Below, in pieces: positions 46,993 through 54,945 of a DNA stretch of 64,000 bases. The notes below the pieces were generated by a model. It did not search any database and was not told where the DNA came from. It saw only the letters and a program-made list of their open reading frames with translations. A program made the position numbers and the translations under genes. Location of the stretch: positions 5,456,001 through 5,520,000 of the forward strand of contig NZ_JAUSXN010000001.1 in NCBI RefSeq assembly GCF_030816015.1, given 5' to 3'. How positions within the stretch are numbered: the first letter of the stretch is position 1; every line of letters begins with the position of its first letter. This DNA is from Pedobacter sp. W3I1. Lineage in GTDB: Bacteria; Bacteroidota; Bacteroidia; Sphingobacteriales; Sphingobacteriaceae.

Positions 46993-49900
46993 TTATAATC
47001 CAATGTTTAACCCGACCATAAAAGTAGTTGGCTTTGGATAATCGAAAAATGTTTGACCTTGTGCAAATACATTTCCATAAGTAGTCACCTCAGGGTCGTT
47101 ACCTGTATACTTGGTGGCCAGGAAGAAATTCTGAACAGATGCATAAACACGAAGTTTGCTTAAGCGTAATTTTTCGACGAGTGTTTTATCAAAAGTATAA
47201 CCTAGTAGAAGGTTTTTTCCACGAATGAAAGAACCATCTTCTAACCAGTGTGTATCTACGTTGGTTACATATCCGGCAGACTGATCCCTGATTGCAGCAA
47301 TTGGTGTATCCTGATTCTGGGGAGTCCAGGCATTTAACACGCTGGCGAAACTATTGGCCTGTACCTGTCTGTCTTCACCCGAGTGATGGGTCATATTCAA
47401 CACATCATTACCATAAGAATATTGAAGTTCTACGATCAGCTCTAAGTTTTTATAACGGAATGAGTTACTAAACGATCCCCAGCCTTTTGGTGTTCCGTTA
47501 CCAATAATCTGTCGGTCGGCATCTGTAATGGCATGATCGCCGTTTACATCTAAATATTTGATATCACCCGGAAGCAAAGTTTTACCACCGCGGTAACTTA
47601 CAAATTTAGCTGCTTCTGCCCTTTCGGCCTCGCTCCAGGTTCCTAAACGTACAAGACCCCAGAATGAGCCCACAGGCTCACCAACCCTGATAATACCGGT
47701 TTGATTAGTGAAATTCGGGTTACCCACACCAAAAATATCATCAGGAGTGGCCAATGAAAGTACCTTGTTGCGGTTAAGGGAGATATTGAAACTGGTTTTC
47801 CAGGTAAAATCGTCAGTTTGTACGTTTACGGTATTGATGCCCAAATCTAAACCTTTGTTCTGCATAGACCCGACGTTTTTTCTGATCACCGAGTATCCTG
47901 TGGTACGTGGCACTGGCGCATCCAATAACATATCGGTTGTTTTTCTGTAATAAAGATCGGCCTCTAAATTAATGCGATTGTTAAATAAGCCAAGCTCTAA
48001 ACCCGCATCAACCTGTGCTGTTTTTTCCCAAACCAGATCAGGATTGGCCAACCGGCCTATACCAATACCGGTTACCTTACTATCATTAATAATGGCTGAG
48101 TTATTAACCAATGTGGCTAACGACTGATAAGCAGGAAGCTCTGAGTTACCACTTAAGCCATAACTGGTTCTTAATTTTAAATTAGAGATGGTTTTGTTTC
48201 CTTTAAGAAAATCTTCGTCTGAAGCTTTCCAGGCCAATGCTGCTGAAGGAAAAAAGGCAAATTTATGGTTCTCTCCAAATTTGGATGACCCATCTACCCT
48301 ACCCGTAAAAGTAACCAGGTATTTATCTTTAAAGGCATAGTTTAACCTGCCAAAATAAGAGTTAAAAGCCGATCTGTTGCGGCTAGAGCCTACCGTAATC
48401 GATTTGCTACCAGAGCCCATATTATTGTTTCCGTAAAAATCAGTTACAAAATTCTCGGCATGGCTGGTATTGCTAAAGAAATTGGTGGCCTGCCAGGAGA
48501 TACCCAATAACGCATTAATGGCGTGCGATTCGGCAAAACGTTTGTTATAGGTTAAATAGTTTTCCAGTGACCAGAAGGTTTCTCTATCATCGGTTACATT
48601 GGCTGTTCCATTCTGTCCATCAGAGATACCGTATAATTGTTTGGCATTGTACTCGTTAATGTTACGGCTTACAATATTGGCACCTAACTGGGTACGGAAT
48701 TCTAAATCTTTGCTAAAGCTAATGGTAGAATAAATGCTCCCCAAAGCAGTTTGGGTAACCATTCCATATTTTTGATCGGTTAAGATGTGCACCGGATTGG
48801 AGCCTCCCTCTGCCCATGGAATCAGTTTATTATCGCCCCACTTGCCATCTGCCAGTTTAATTGGTAGAAAAGGAAATGCTTCTGTAATCATTCGAACTGA
48901 ATTTAATCCACCTGTTCCCTGATCAACAATGTTTTCATTCTGGTTATTGTAGCTTAAATTACCGCCTACCTTTAACCATGGTTTAATTTTACTGTCGAAA
49001 TTAAATCTGCCCGAATAACGTTTTAAATAAGAGTTTAGTAAAAGTCCCTGGTCATCGCGATAGCCTGCAAAAACACCGTAAGTGCTATTTTCGTTTCCAC
49101 CTGTAAAACCCAGCTGGTGATTTTGGGAAAGTTTGTTCTGCGTAGATTCTTTCAACCAATCGGTGTTATATAATGGATTTCCACTGCTATCGAAAAACTG
49201 AGGCAAGGCAATCCTGGCTGCTTTTGGAACGGGTGTAGATGCATAACTGCCTGCTGCCCATCCTACCGGATCGTAAACTTTAATATTCTCATAAGCGAGA
49301 TCCTGCACTTTAACATACTCGAAGGCATCAAGCATCTTAACATGGTGTGCCGCCAATGTATTTACGCCAAAGTCAGCATCATAAGTTATACGCTGGGCAT
49401 TTGCAGTTCCTTTTTTAGTGGTGATTAAAATTACGCCATTTGCACCCCTTGCACCGTATATGGCCGTCGAAGAAGCATCCTTTAACACCTCTACTGAAGC
49501 AATATCGCTGGGGTTAATGTAATCGATAGCGTTACTGTTCTGCGTTTGCGAGCCCACTGGCAAAGCCACACCATCTACCACATAAAGTGGATTGTTACTC
49601 GTATTGATCGAACTAAATCCACGGATTTTAATATTAGTCTGACCGCCCGGTCTACCCGAGTTGGTGTTTACCTGTACGCCAGAAATACGGCCAGCTAGTG
49701 CCTGGTTTAGCGATGAAGACGGACGTTCTTGTAGTTCGCTGGCTTTTACTACGCCAACAGAACCGGTAAGGTCTGTTTTTTTCACCGATCCATAACCAAT
49801 TACCACTACTTCATCTAACTTATTGGCTTCGGCAGGTGTCATTTTAACATTGATATTAGCTTCGTTGCCTACTGTAATATCTTTATTTTGATAGCCCACA

Positions 49901-50193
49901 TAAGAAAAACGGATCACCTCGTTTGGGTTGCCCTCAATGCTGAATTTACCAGCTTCATTAGTTACAGCAGTTTTACCTGAAGAAATGTTTTTGATGCCCA
50001 CTCCCGGAATAGGCATGTTTTTTTCGTCTAATACGGTTCCTGTAATTACTTTTCGGTTTTGGATATGCACTAAAGGCATATTTAGCTCGAAAAACCCCTC
50101 GGATTTTTCAGCAACCAGATTCATCGAAAAAGCAGGGCTATTGAGCAAAAAAAGCACAGAAAGCCCTGAAATCTTTAGTAGATTGATTTTCAT
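46993..50193 (-). CDS. SusC/RagA-family TonB-linked outer-membrane transporter
   Basis: This TonB-dependent importer has 1066 residues. A signal peptide is followed by a stretch of about 25 residues not seen in the other two SusC proteins (AEKSEGFFELNMPLVHIQN), then the carboxypeptidase-regulatory-like domain (KVITGTVLDEKNMPIPGVGI). The plug shows LDEVVVIGYGSVKKTDLTGS, NNPLYVVDGVALPVGS and ASVEVLKDASSTAIYGARGA. The barrel ends TTFMVGLNIGL. It is the first gene of the pair ending at terminator 45324. A perfect TAAAACGTTTTA palindrome 56 nt upstream suggests LacI-type control. Confidence 0.95.
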   Translation of the reverse strand: MKINLLKISGLSVLFLLNSPAFSMNLVAEKSEGFFELNMPLVHIQNRKVITGTVLDEKNMPIPGVGIKNISSGKTAVTNEAGKFSIEGNPNEVIRFSYVGYQNKDITVGNEANINVKMTPAEANKLDEVVVIGYGSVKKTDLTGSVGVVKASELQERPSSSLNQALAGRISGVQVNTNSGRPGGQTNIKIRGFSSINTSNNPLYVVDGVALPVGSQTQNSNAIDYINPSDIASVEVLKDASSTAIYGARGANGVILITTKKGTANAQRITYDADFGVNTLAAHHVKMLDAFEYVKVQDLAYENIKVYDPVGWAAGSYASTPVPKAARIALPQFFDSSGNPLYNTDWLKESTQNKLSQNHQLGFTGGNENSTYGVFAGYRDDQGLLLNSYLKRYSGRFNFDSKIKPWLKVGGNLSYNNQNENIVDQGTGGLNSVRMITEAFPFLPIKLADGKWGDNKLIPWAEGGSNPVHILTDQKYGMVTQTALGSIYSTISFSKDLEFRTQLGANIVSRNINEYNAKQLYGISDGQNGTANVTDDRETFWSLENYLTYNKRFAESHAINALLGISWQATNFFSNTSHAENFVTDFYGNNNMGSGSKSITVGSSRNRSAFNSYFGRLNYAFKDKYLVTFTGRVDGSSKFGENHKFAFFPSAALAWKASDEDFLKGNKTISNLKLRTSYGLSGNSELPAYQSLATLVNNSAIINDSKVTGIGIGRLANPDLVWEKTAQVDAGLELGLFNNRINLEADLYYRKTTDMLLDAPVPRTTGYSVIRKNVGSMQNKGLDLGINTVNVQTDDFTWKTSFNISLNRNKVLSLATPDDIFGVGNPNFTNQTGIIRVGEPVGSFWGLVRLGTWSEAERAEAAKFVSYRGGKTLLPGDIKYLDVNGDHAITDADRQIIGNGTPKGWGSFSNSFRYKNLELIVELQYSYGNDVLNMTHHSGEDRQVQANSFASVLNAWTPQNQDTPIAAIRDQSAGYVTNVDTHWLEDGSFIRGKNLLLGYTFDKTLVEKLRLSKLRVYASVQNFFLATKYTGNDPEVTTYGNVFAQGQTFFDYPKPTTFMVGLNIGL

Positions 50194-50235
50194 TGGTTTA
50201 GGTTTAGTAAATGGTTAGTTAATAATATATAATTC

Positions 50236-50260
50236 AGCTGCTAGCAGCTAAAACGTTTTA
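50236..50260. promoter_or_regulatory. Twin palindromes, candidate operator of the third SusC gene
   Basis: AGCTGCTAGCAGCT (50236-50249) and TAAAACGTTTTA (50249-50260) are both perfect palindromes sharing one base, 43-67 nt before the SusC start. The second has the central CG and A/T half-sites common in LacI-family operators. Confidence 0.45.
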
Positions 50261-50780
50261 TCAATTATTCAATAAAAAACAATTGATGGCCAATAATCAT
50301 TTTTAATCAGAAGGCTTTGAGTTAAAAGCAATTGTGTGATGGGAGATCGTATTTTTAAACAGGTTAAAAACTCCACACAAATAAACTACACAGACATATA
50401 ACGCACCATGGCGAGTAATATACCTAAGCTCATCATCATATTTGGTTGTTGATAAATCGATTTATCAATTCAATATTAAATATTTTATCACAAAATCAAG
50501 AATAATTATTTTGATTATTACAGGTACGCTATCGCATAAATCCGATAACAGTATGATTACTTTTACAGGTGCTAAAATTTTTGAATAAATATTCCAGGTA
50601 ATTAAAAAATGGCCCAGCCCGAATTCATTATGTCTCACCTACTTAAGTCTATTTCTAAGAATTAGATGAAAAAAATTTAGTTTTTTTTCAAAAGGAAGCA
50701 CATCAGGTTTCTTATAGATAACATTGAACCGCATTGCGATTACCAATGGTGTTTGGACTATTGCTGTATATAAACGAGAA
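50261..50780. other. Gene-free A/T-rich spacer
   Basis: I find no gene, tRNA or long repeat. The region is very A/T-rich near 50450-50520 and holds a few dispersed short inverted repeats, for example ATAAATCGATTTAT at 50452-50465, a perfect palindrome. Confidence 0.5.
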
Positions 50781-50802
50781 AGCCTCATATTTCTATGAGG
50801 CT
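50781..50802 (-). terminator. Hairpin downstream of the 242-aa hypothetical gene
   Basis: AGCCTCATA and TATGAGGCT form a perfect 9-bp stem with a 4-nt loop, followed on the minus strand by TTTC. The T-run is short, so the call is moderate. Confidence 0.55.
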
Positions 50803-50906
50803 AATTATTTTGTTTTATTCGCATCCACCAATAAAACTAAACCAAACAAACTAATGAAATTAAAAGACAAATAAGTTTGAGAATTGTTTTAGGTTATTGA
50901 TTAAAT

Positions 50907-51635
50907 TTAAAAATCTAGTTCCAAATATGCTTCCTTGGTGCTGTATTTCGGGATTTTCTTCACCGTACTGTATTTTGCCAAACCCTGGTAATACCGCCAA
51001 AAGTTATACTTTCGTCCATTGGTTAATAAATGTATGCGCCCGCCCAAATTATTACGTTCGATGTGGTTGTTAATAAGATCCAACTCTTTTACAAGGTCGG
51101 TATCCAATAATTTTTTGTGTGTAACCATATTGGGTACAATTTTTAGCCTATACCGCCACGGTTCGTTAAAAACATACCTGATTTCCTGTGGGCGTGTTTT
51201 AACATTGTACATTTCCACTTGACTAAAACACGCTTTTTCCTGTTCGGTAAGGTCTAAATTGCTGCTATCCCATAAATATGGCGTGAGTTCGCGCAGCAAT
51301 TGCTTTTTGATTTCGTATCCATACCTTCCTTTACGGCGTTTTTTTGGTTTAAATGTTTTGTCGTGATGGTATTCAACTGTATTGATCTTTGCAAGCAATG
51401 TGGTATAAAACTCGGCTCTTACGCTAAATGCAATATCTGCTCTGAGTACAAAATATCTTTTCCAGCCGCTTTGATAGGGCTTTTCAAGAGGTACCATGGG
51501 CAGTGCACGTCTTTGTATCCAAAGCTCCAATCTTCTTTTACTCAGCCTGATTAATTGTTTGTCGCGGTCTGCTTTTACCAACCGTTTTTTCTGTCGTGCG
51601 CTTCTAATTCTGCACGACAATTCATATGTGTCCAT
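50907..51635 (-). CDS. Hypothetical basic protein, 242 aa
   Basis: I do not recognise this family. The protein has no signal peptide or membrane segment. It is strongly basic, with Arg/Lys-rich patches at residues of about 9-35 (RIRSARQKKRLVKADRDKQL) and about 95-108 (KPKKRRKGRYGY), and is rich in Tyr and Trp. The charge pattern suggests nucleic-acid or ribosome binding, but no known motif is present. It lies between the third SusCD pair and the LytS/LytTR genes, with no tight neighbour. The length and codon pattern support a real gene. Confidence 0.7.
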   Translation of the reverse strand: MDTYELSCRIRSARQKKRLVKADRDKQLIRLSKRRLELWIQRRALPMVPLEKPYQSGWKRYFVLRADIAFSVRAEFYTTLLAKINTVEYHHDKTFKPKKRRKGRYGYEIKKQLLRELTPYLWDSSNLDLTEQEKACFSQVEMYNVKTRPQEIRYVFNEPWRYRLKIVPNMVTHKKLLDTDLVKELDLINNHIERNNLGGRIHLLTNGRKYNFWRYYQGLAKYSTVKKIPKYSTKEAYLELDF

Positions 51636-52072
51636 CGGACTTTCATTTAATTTCCTTTACTTGAATGTGGATCTCAATTCGTCCTTGAGCAAGGATATAC
51701 CCCTTCAATGAAAAATAAATGTTGTGCAATAACAAATTGAACTGCCCTCAAGGCAACCAATCAAATAAAAACAAATTACATTATTTTACCGCCTATTAGG
51801 CAATCTGTGAAGGAGATGATATGTAGGTATATGCTGTCATAATTCCCAAACATTAAAAAAGATCGTTTATCAGGAATACCACAAAGCTAATGAATTTTCG
51901 GGATTTTACAGAAATAAGAAATTCTAATTGAAACGTTGGCCACCTGAAATTATCAATAGGCATAGCTGCTTTGTTTTTCAGATCGAAAACACCCCAGAAC
52001 CTTAAATTTACATTTCAACCTGCTTTTTGCCCGCTTCACTGAAGAATGTGCTTTAACTCCACTGTCAATAGG
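51636..52072. other. Gene-free spacer
   Basis: This spacer is A/T-rich, with no recognised RNA, repeat or gene. Frames crossing it are short and not protein-like. Confidence 0.4.
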
Positions 52073-52080
52073 TATATTTG
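52073..52080 (+). promoter_or_regulatory. Possible -7 box at the start of the LytS-type gene
   Basis: TATATTTG fits TAnnTTTG, but it lies only 5 nt before the ATG and has no clear TTTG partner. If real, the transcript would be leaderless. This may be coincidence. Confidence 0.2.
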
Positions 52081-52085
52081 TTACT

Positions 52086-53123
52086 ATGAAAGCGCAACTC
52101 CCGGTAAAACGGTTAAATCTTCTTAGCTGCTTACTGGCTGCCATTATAGGCATTATTTTTTATATTATCGTCTCGCATAATTCAAACAATCCAAAAATAC
52201 ACTACTTTACTTTTTTTACTGTTTTAGGCGTCGTGCTGATCGGCTTTGCTGATGTGTTTATCATGATTATCCTGAGCAGGGTTTACAAAACTCAACCAAG
52301 AAGGTTCAGGGTGCTCAGGTATCTGATTACCTATCCCTTCAGTATCATCATTTATCTATTGGTATGGCCAATTTTTGCCCATGCAGCACACAATCAATGG
52401 TCGTATTCGGATGGCGGGTTATTTCTTGCCTTTGTTGGCTCAGGCTTGGTAATCAATACCATGATTCTGACCCTCCACGATTCGGTTCTGCTTTACGAAC
52501 ATAAACTGCAAAGCGAACTGGAACTTTCGAGATTGAAGGCGGCAAATGCAGAAGCGGCCAACCTCTTGTTAAAACAGCAGATTCAGCCACATTTTTTATT
52601 CAATGCGCTGAACACACTTAAAGCACTTTATCATAGCGATACCGATACTGCTGATACCTATATTGTGCACATGGCAAATTTCCTGAGGGCTTGTGTTTTC
52701 CGTCATGCATCGAATGTATCCAGTCTGGAAGATGAACTCGAGCTTCTGAACAATTATCTGGCTATGCAGCGGATGCGTTTCGGCACGGCTTTAAACTGCT
52801 CGATTGATATAAGCAAAGAGAATATTAAAAATTACAATCTCCCGTCGTTTTCCCTTCAGCCCTTATTGGAAAATGCCATCAAACACAACAATTTTACGCA
52901 GCAGGCTCCATTAAATATCACTGTCATAGAGACGGGTGAACGGCTGGTATTCAAGAATAACATCCAACGAAAGAAGATAAAATCACCATCTACAAATTAT
53001 GGCCTTGCCAATCTTGCTGAGCGCTATCGGCTGTGTTGTAACGATGATATCATCATAGAAGAGAATGAACAGTCATTTTCGGTAAGCATTAAACTGTTAA
53101 AAAATGAAAATAGTAATCATTGA
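52086..53123 (+). CDS. LytS/YehU-type sensor histidine kinase
   Basis: This membrane kinase has 345 residues. Four hydrophobic segments (about 10-30, 42-64, 78-100, 110-130) form the sensor part without a large periplasmic domain. The His-kinase domain has KQQIQPHFLFNALNTLKALY with the phosphorylated His169, and an ATP-binding block SLQPLLENAIKHNNF with Asn263. It belongs to the small LytS class that pairs with LytTR regulators. The stop codon lies 20 nt inside the next gene, so the pair is translationally coupled. The signal is unknown. Confidence 0.93.
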   Translation: MKAQLPVKRLNLLSCLLAAIIGIIFYIIVSHNSNNPKIHYFTFFTVLGVVLIGFADVFIMIILSRVYKTQPRRFRVLRYLITYPFSIIIYLLVWPIFAHAAHNQWSYSDGGLFLAFVGSGLVINTMILTLHDSVLLYEHKLQSELELSRLKAANAEAANLLLKQQIQPHFLFNALNTLKALYHSDTDTADTYIVHMANFLRACVFRHASNVSSLEDELELLNNYLAMQRMRFGTALNCSIDISKENIKNYNLPSFSLQPLLENAIKHNNFTQQAPLNITVIETGERLVFKNNIQRKKIKSPSTNYGLANLAERYRLCCNDDIIIEENEQSFSVSIKLLKNENSNH

Positions 53124-53868
53124 AGATGAAGAAGTGGTTGCGCATGATCTTGAACTAAACATCAGGAAACTGACCAATGGCCCTTTGGAAATTGTACAAC
53201 TCAGGTCGGTGAAAGAATCTATCGATTATTTCGGATCAGCCATTGCGCCTGATCTTATTTTTAGTGACATACAGCTAGGCGATGGGCTCAGTTTTGAGAT
53301 ATTTGTGGCCAAACCAATGTCAGTTCCCGTTATTTTCTGTACAGCTTATGATGAATACGCCTTAGATGCGTTTAAAGCCAATGGGATCGATTATATTCTT
53401 AAACCCTTTACTATTGGCATACTTGGTGCTGCACTTCAAAAATACCAAGACCTAAAAAAGGTACTTTCTTCCGATCAAACGCCCCAGTACGACGCACTGC
53501 TACAGATGCTAGGGCTTAAAGAAACCCATCAGGCTTCTTCTATTCTAGTACATGCCAAGGATAAAATTATCCCGGTGAAGATAGAAGACATTGCTATGTT
53601 CTATGTCAGGAACGAGATTACGCATTTGATCACCTTTTCCGGAACCTGTTATTACCCCAATAAAAACCTCGATGAACTGGAAAGATCGTCGGGCAGTCAC
53701 TTTTTCCGTGCTAACAGGCAGTTTCTCATTTGCCGCAAAGCGATAACTGATGTATCCAGCTTCTTTTCCAGAAAGCTCTCGGTTAATCTCAATATTCCAT
53801 TTGATGAAAAAGTGATTGTGAGCAAGGCGAAGGCCACACAATTTCTTGAATGGCTCTCCAGTATGTAA
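53104..53868 (+). CDS. LytTR-family response regulator
   Basis: This regulator has 254 residues, with a receiver domain (residues 1-118, acceptor Asp55 in LIFSDIQLGDG, KPF motif in DYILKPFTIG). A LytTR DNA-binding domain covers about 150-250 (KIEDIAMFYVRNEITHLITF, SSGSHFFRANRQFLICRKAI). It overlaps the kinase gene and completes a two-component system. The beta-barrel gene 280 nt downstream on the same strand is a possible target. LytTR sites are poorly conserved, and I could not define one here. Confidence 0.94.
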   Translation: MKIVIIEDEEVVAHDLELNIRKLTNGPLEIVQLRSVKESIDYFGSAIAPDLIFSDIQLGDGLSFEIFVAKPMSVPVIFCTAYDEYALDAFKANGIDYILKPFTIGILGAALQKYQDLKKVLSSDQTPQYDALLQMLGLKETHQASSILVHAKDKIIPVKIEDIAMFYVRNEITHLITFSGTCYYPNKNLDELERSSGSHFFRANRQFLICRKAITDVSSFFSRKLSVNLNIPFDEKVIVSKAKATQFLEWLSSM

Positions 53869-54066
53869 CCCCCAAGCGTACCTGATCTCCATATTCCAAT
53901 TCAAAACACTTTTCAACTTGTTCACTACAATTAAATGCAAGTGGCTTCGCCATATATCATTTTTTTCGAACAGAATAACAAAGCACAGTATAAAGGTTCG
54001 TCTCAAAATCATAAACGGTTAACCGGTTTATTTAACCGCTATTTTGCCCGCTTCGGTATCATTTAT

Positions 54067-54098
54067 CTTGAGAAGAAAGGATGAAAGATCCACCTTTG
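54067..54098 (+). promoter_or_regulatory. Candidate promoter of the beta-barrel gene
   Basis: CTTG, 20 nt, CACCTTTG resembles the Bacteroidota promoter with one mismatch in each element, about 50 nt before the ATG at 54151. Confidence 0.3.
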
Positions 54099-54150
54099 AT
54101 AAAAGAAAAAATAATGGTCATGGCGACCAAAAAAAATTAAAGAAAAGATA

Positions 54151-54744
54151 ATGAAAAAGTTGATCCTAGTTTGTATTTGTTCTGTTTTAGCATCTACTGG
54201 TGCTTATAGTCAGAGTATGATGAAAAATATTGTTAAACGTCTAAGCTTTGGACTAAAGGGAGGGGTAAATTACAGTGATTTTACCGATGCCAATTTCGAA
54301 ACAGAAGGTCTTGTTGGTTTCCATGCGGGCGCGATTGTGAATTTCAGGATTTCGGACAGTTTTTCTGTCCAGCAAGAATTTCTGTTTTCTACTCAGGGCG
54401 CAAAAACCACCAGCAGTACTTTTGGCGGGCAGGATATCAAGCTGTATTATGCAAGTGTTCCTGTTCTACTGAAATATAAAACCAAGTTCGGATTATATGT
54501 TGAGGCCGGAACCCAGGTTGGTTTCCGTGTAAAGGAAGATCTTCAAGGCTTAAACGGTAGTGATTTTTCCAAAAAATTAGATATTGGTGCTGTAGGCGGC
54601 ATCGGCTTCCAAACAAGGAGCGGCTTTGGTGTTGGGGCAAGGTATATTGCCGGACTACAGAAAGTAGGCGATTTTAAACTGGGTAATATCAGCCCCGATC
54701 TGAAAAACAATGTTGCCCAGGCGAGCTTATTCTATATGTTTTAG
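54151..54744 (+). CDS. Outer-membrane beta-barrel protein (OMP_b-brl/PorT-like)
   Basis: This protein of 197 residues has a signal peptide (MKKLILVCICSVLASTGAYS). After it comes an eight-stranded-barrel-like sequence with alternating hydrophobic strands: RLSFGLKGGVNYSDF, GLVGFHAGAIVNFRISDSFS and VQQEFLFSTQGAK. KYKTKFGLYVEAGTQVGFRV and GFGVGARYIAGL follow, and the C-terminus is SLFYMF with the terminal Phe. Such small barrels are common in Bacteroidota. The function is unknown; it may be a structural outer-membrane protein controlled by the upstream two-component pair. Confidence 0.85.
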   Translation: MKKLILVCICSVLASTGAYSQSMMKNIVKRLSFGLKGGVNYSDFTDANFETEGLVGFHAGAIVNFRISDSFSVQQEFLFSTQGAKTTSSTFGGQDIKLYYASVPVLLKYKTKFGLYVEAGTQVGFRVKEDLQGLNGSDFSKKLDIGAVGGIGFQTRSGFGVGARYIAGLQKVGDFKLGNISPDLKNNVAQASLFYMF

Positions 54745-54784
54745 CCCTAACTATAATTTAAACTCAGTTTTATACCCATTAGAA

Positions 54785-54817
54785 AACGGTTGCTACCCTA
54801 AGCAGCCGTTTTTTTTT
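54785..54817 (+). terminator. Terminator of the beta-barrel gene
   Basis: AACGGTTGCT and AGCAGCCGTT form a 10-bp stem (one G-T) with a 6-nt loop, followed by a run of T on the plus strand. Confidence 0.88.
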
Positions 54818-54896
54818 GAAAAATGTAACGCATGTGGTGGATACCTTTGCGTTTAACGTTGATCACAAAACTCACCAGCTAAGATAACTGTAAAAA

Positions 54897-54923
54897 AAAG
54901 GCACCGAAATTTTCGGTGCCTTT
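54897..54923 (-). terminator. Terminator of katG
   Basis: AAAGGCACCGAAA and TTTCGGTGCCTTT form a near-perfect hairpin with A/T ends; on the minus strand a T-run follows. It is 23 nt past the katG stop. Confidence 0.88.
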
Positions 54924-54945
54924 GAATGTTGCGCTGTATTTAAAA

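Noticed and set aside
50249..50260. TAAAACGTTTTA considered as a replication or dif-like site
   Set aside because: It is too short and lacks the 28-bp arm structure of dif or DnaA-box clusters; an operator is the simpler reading.
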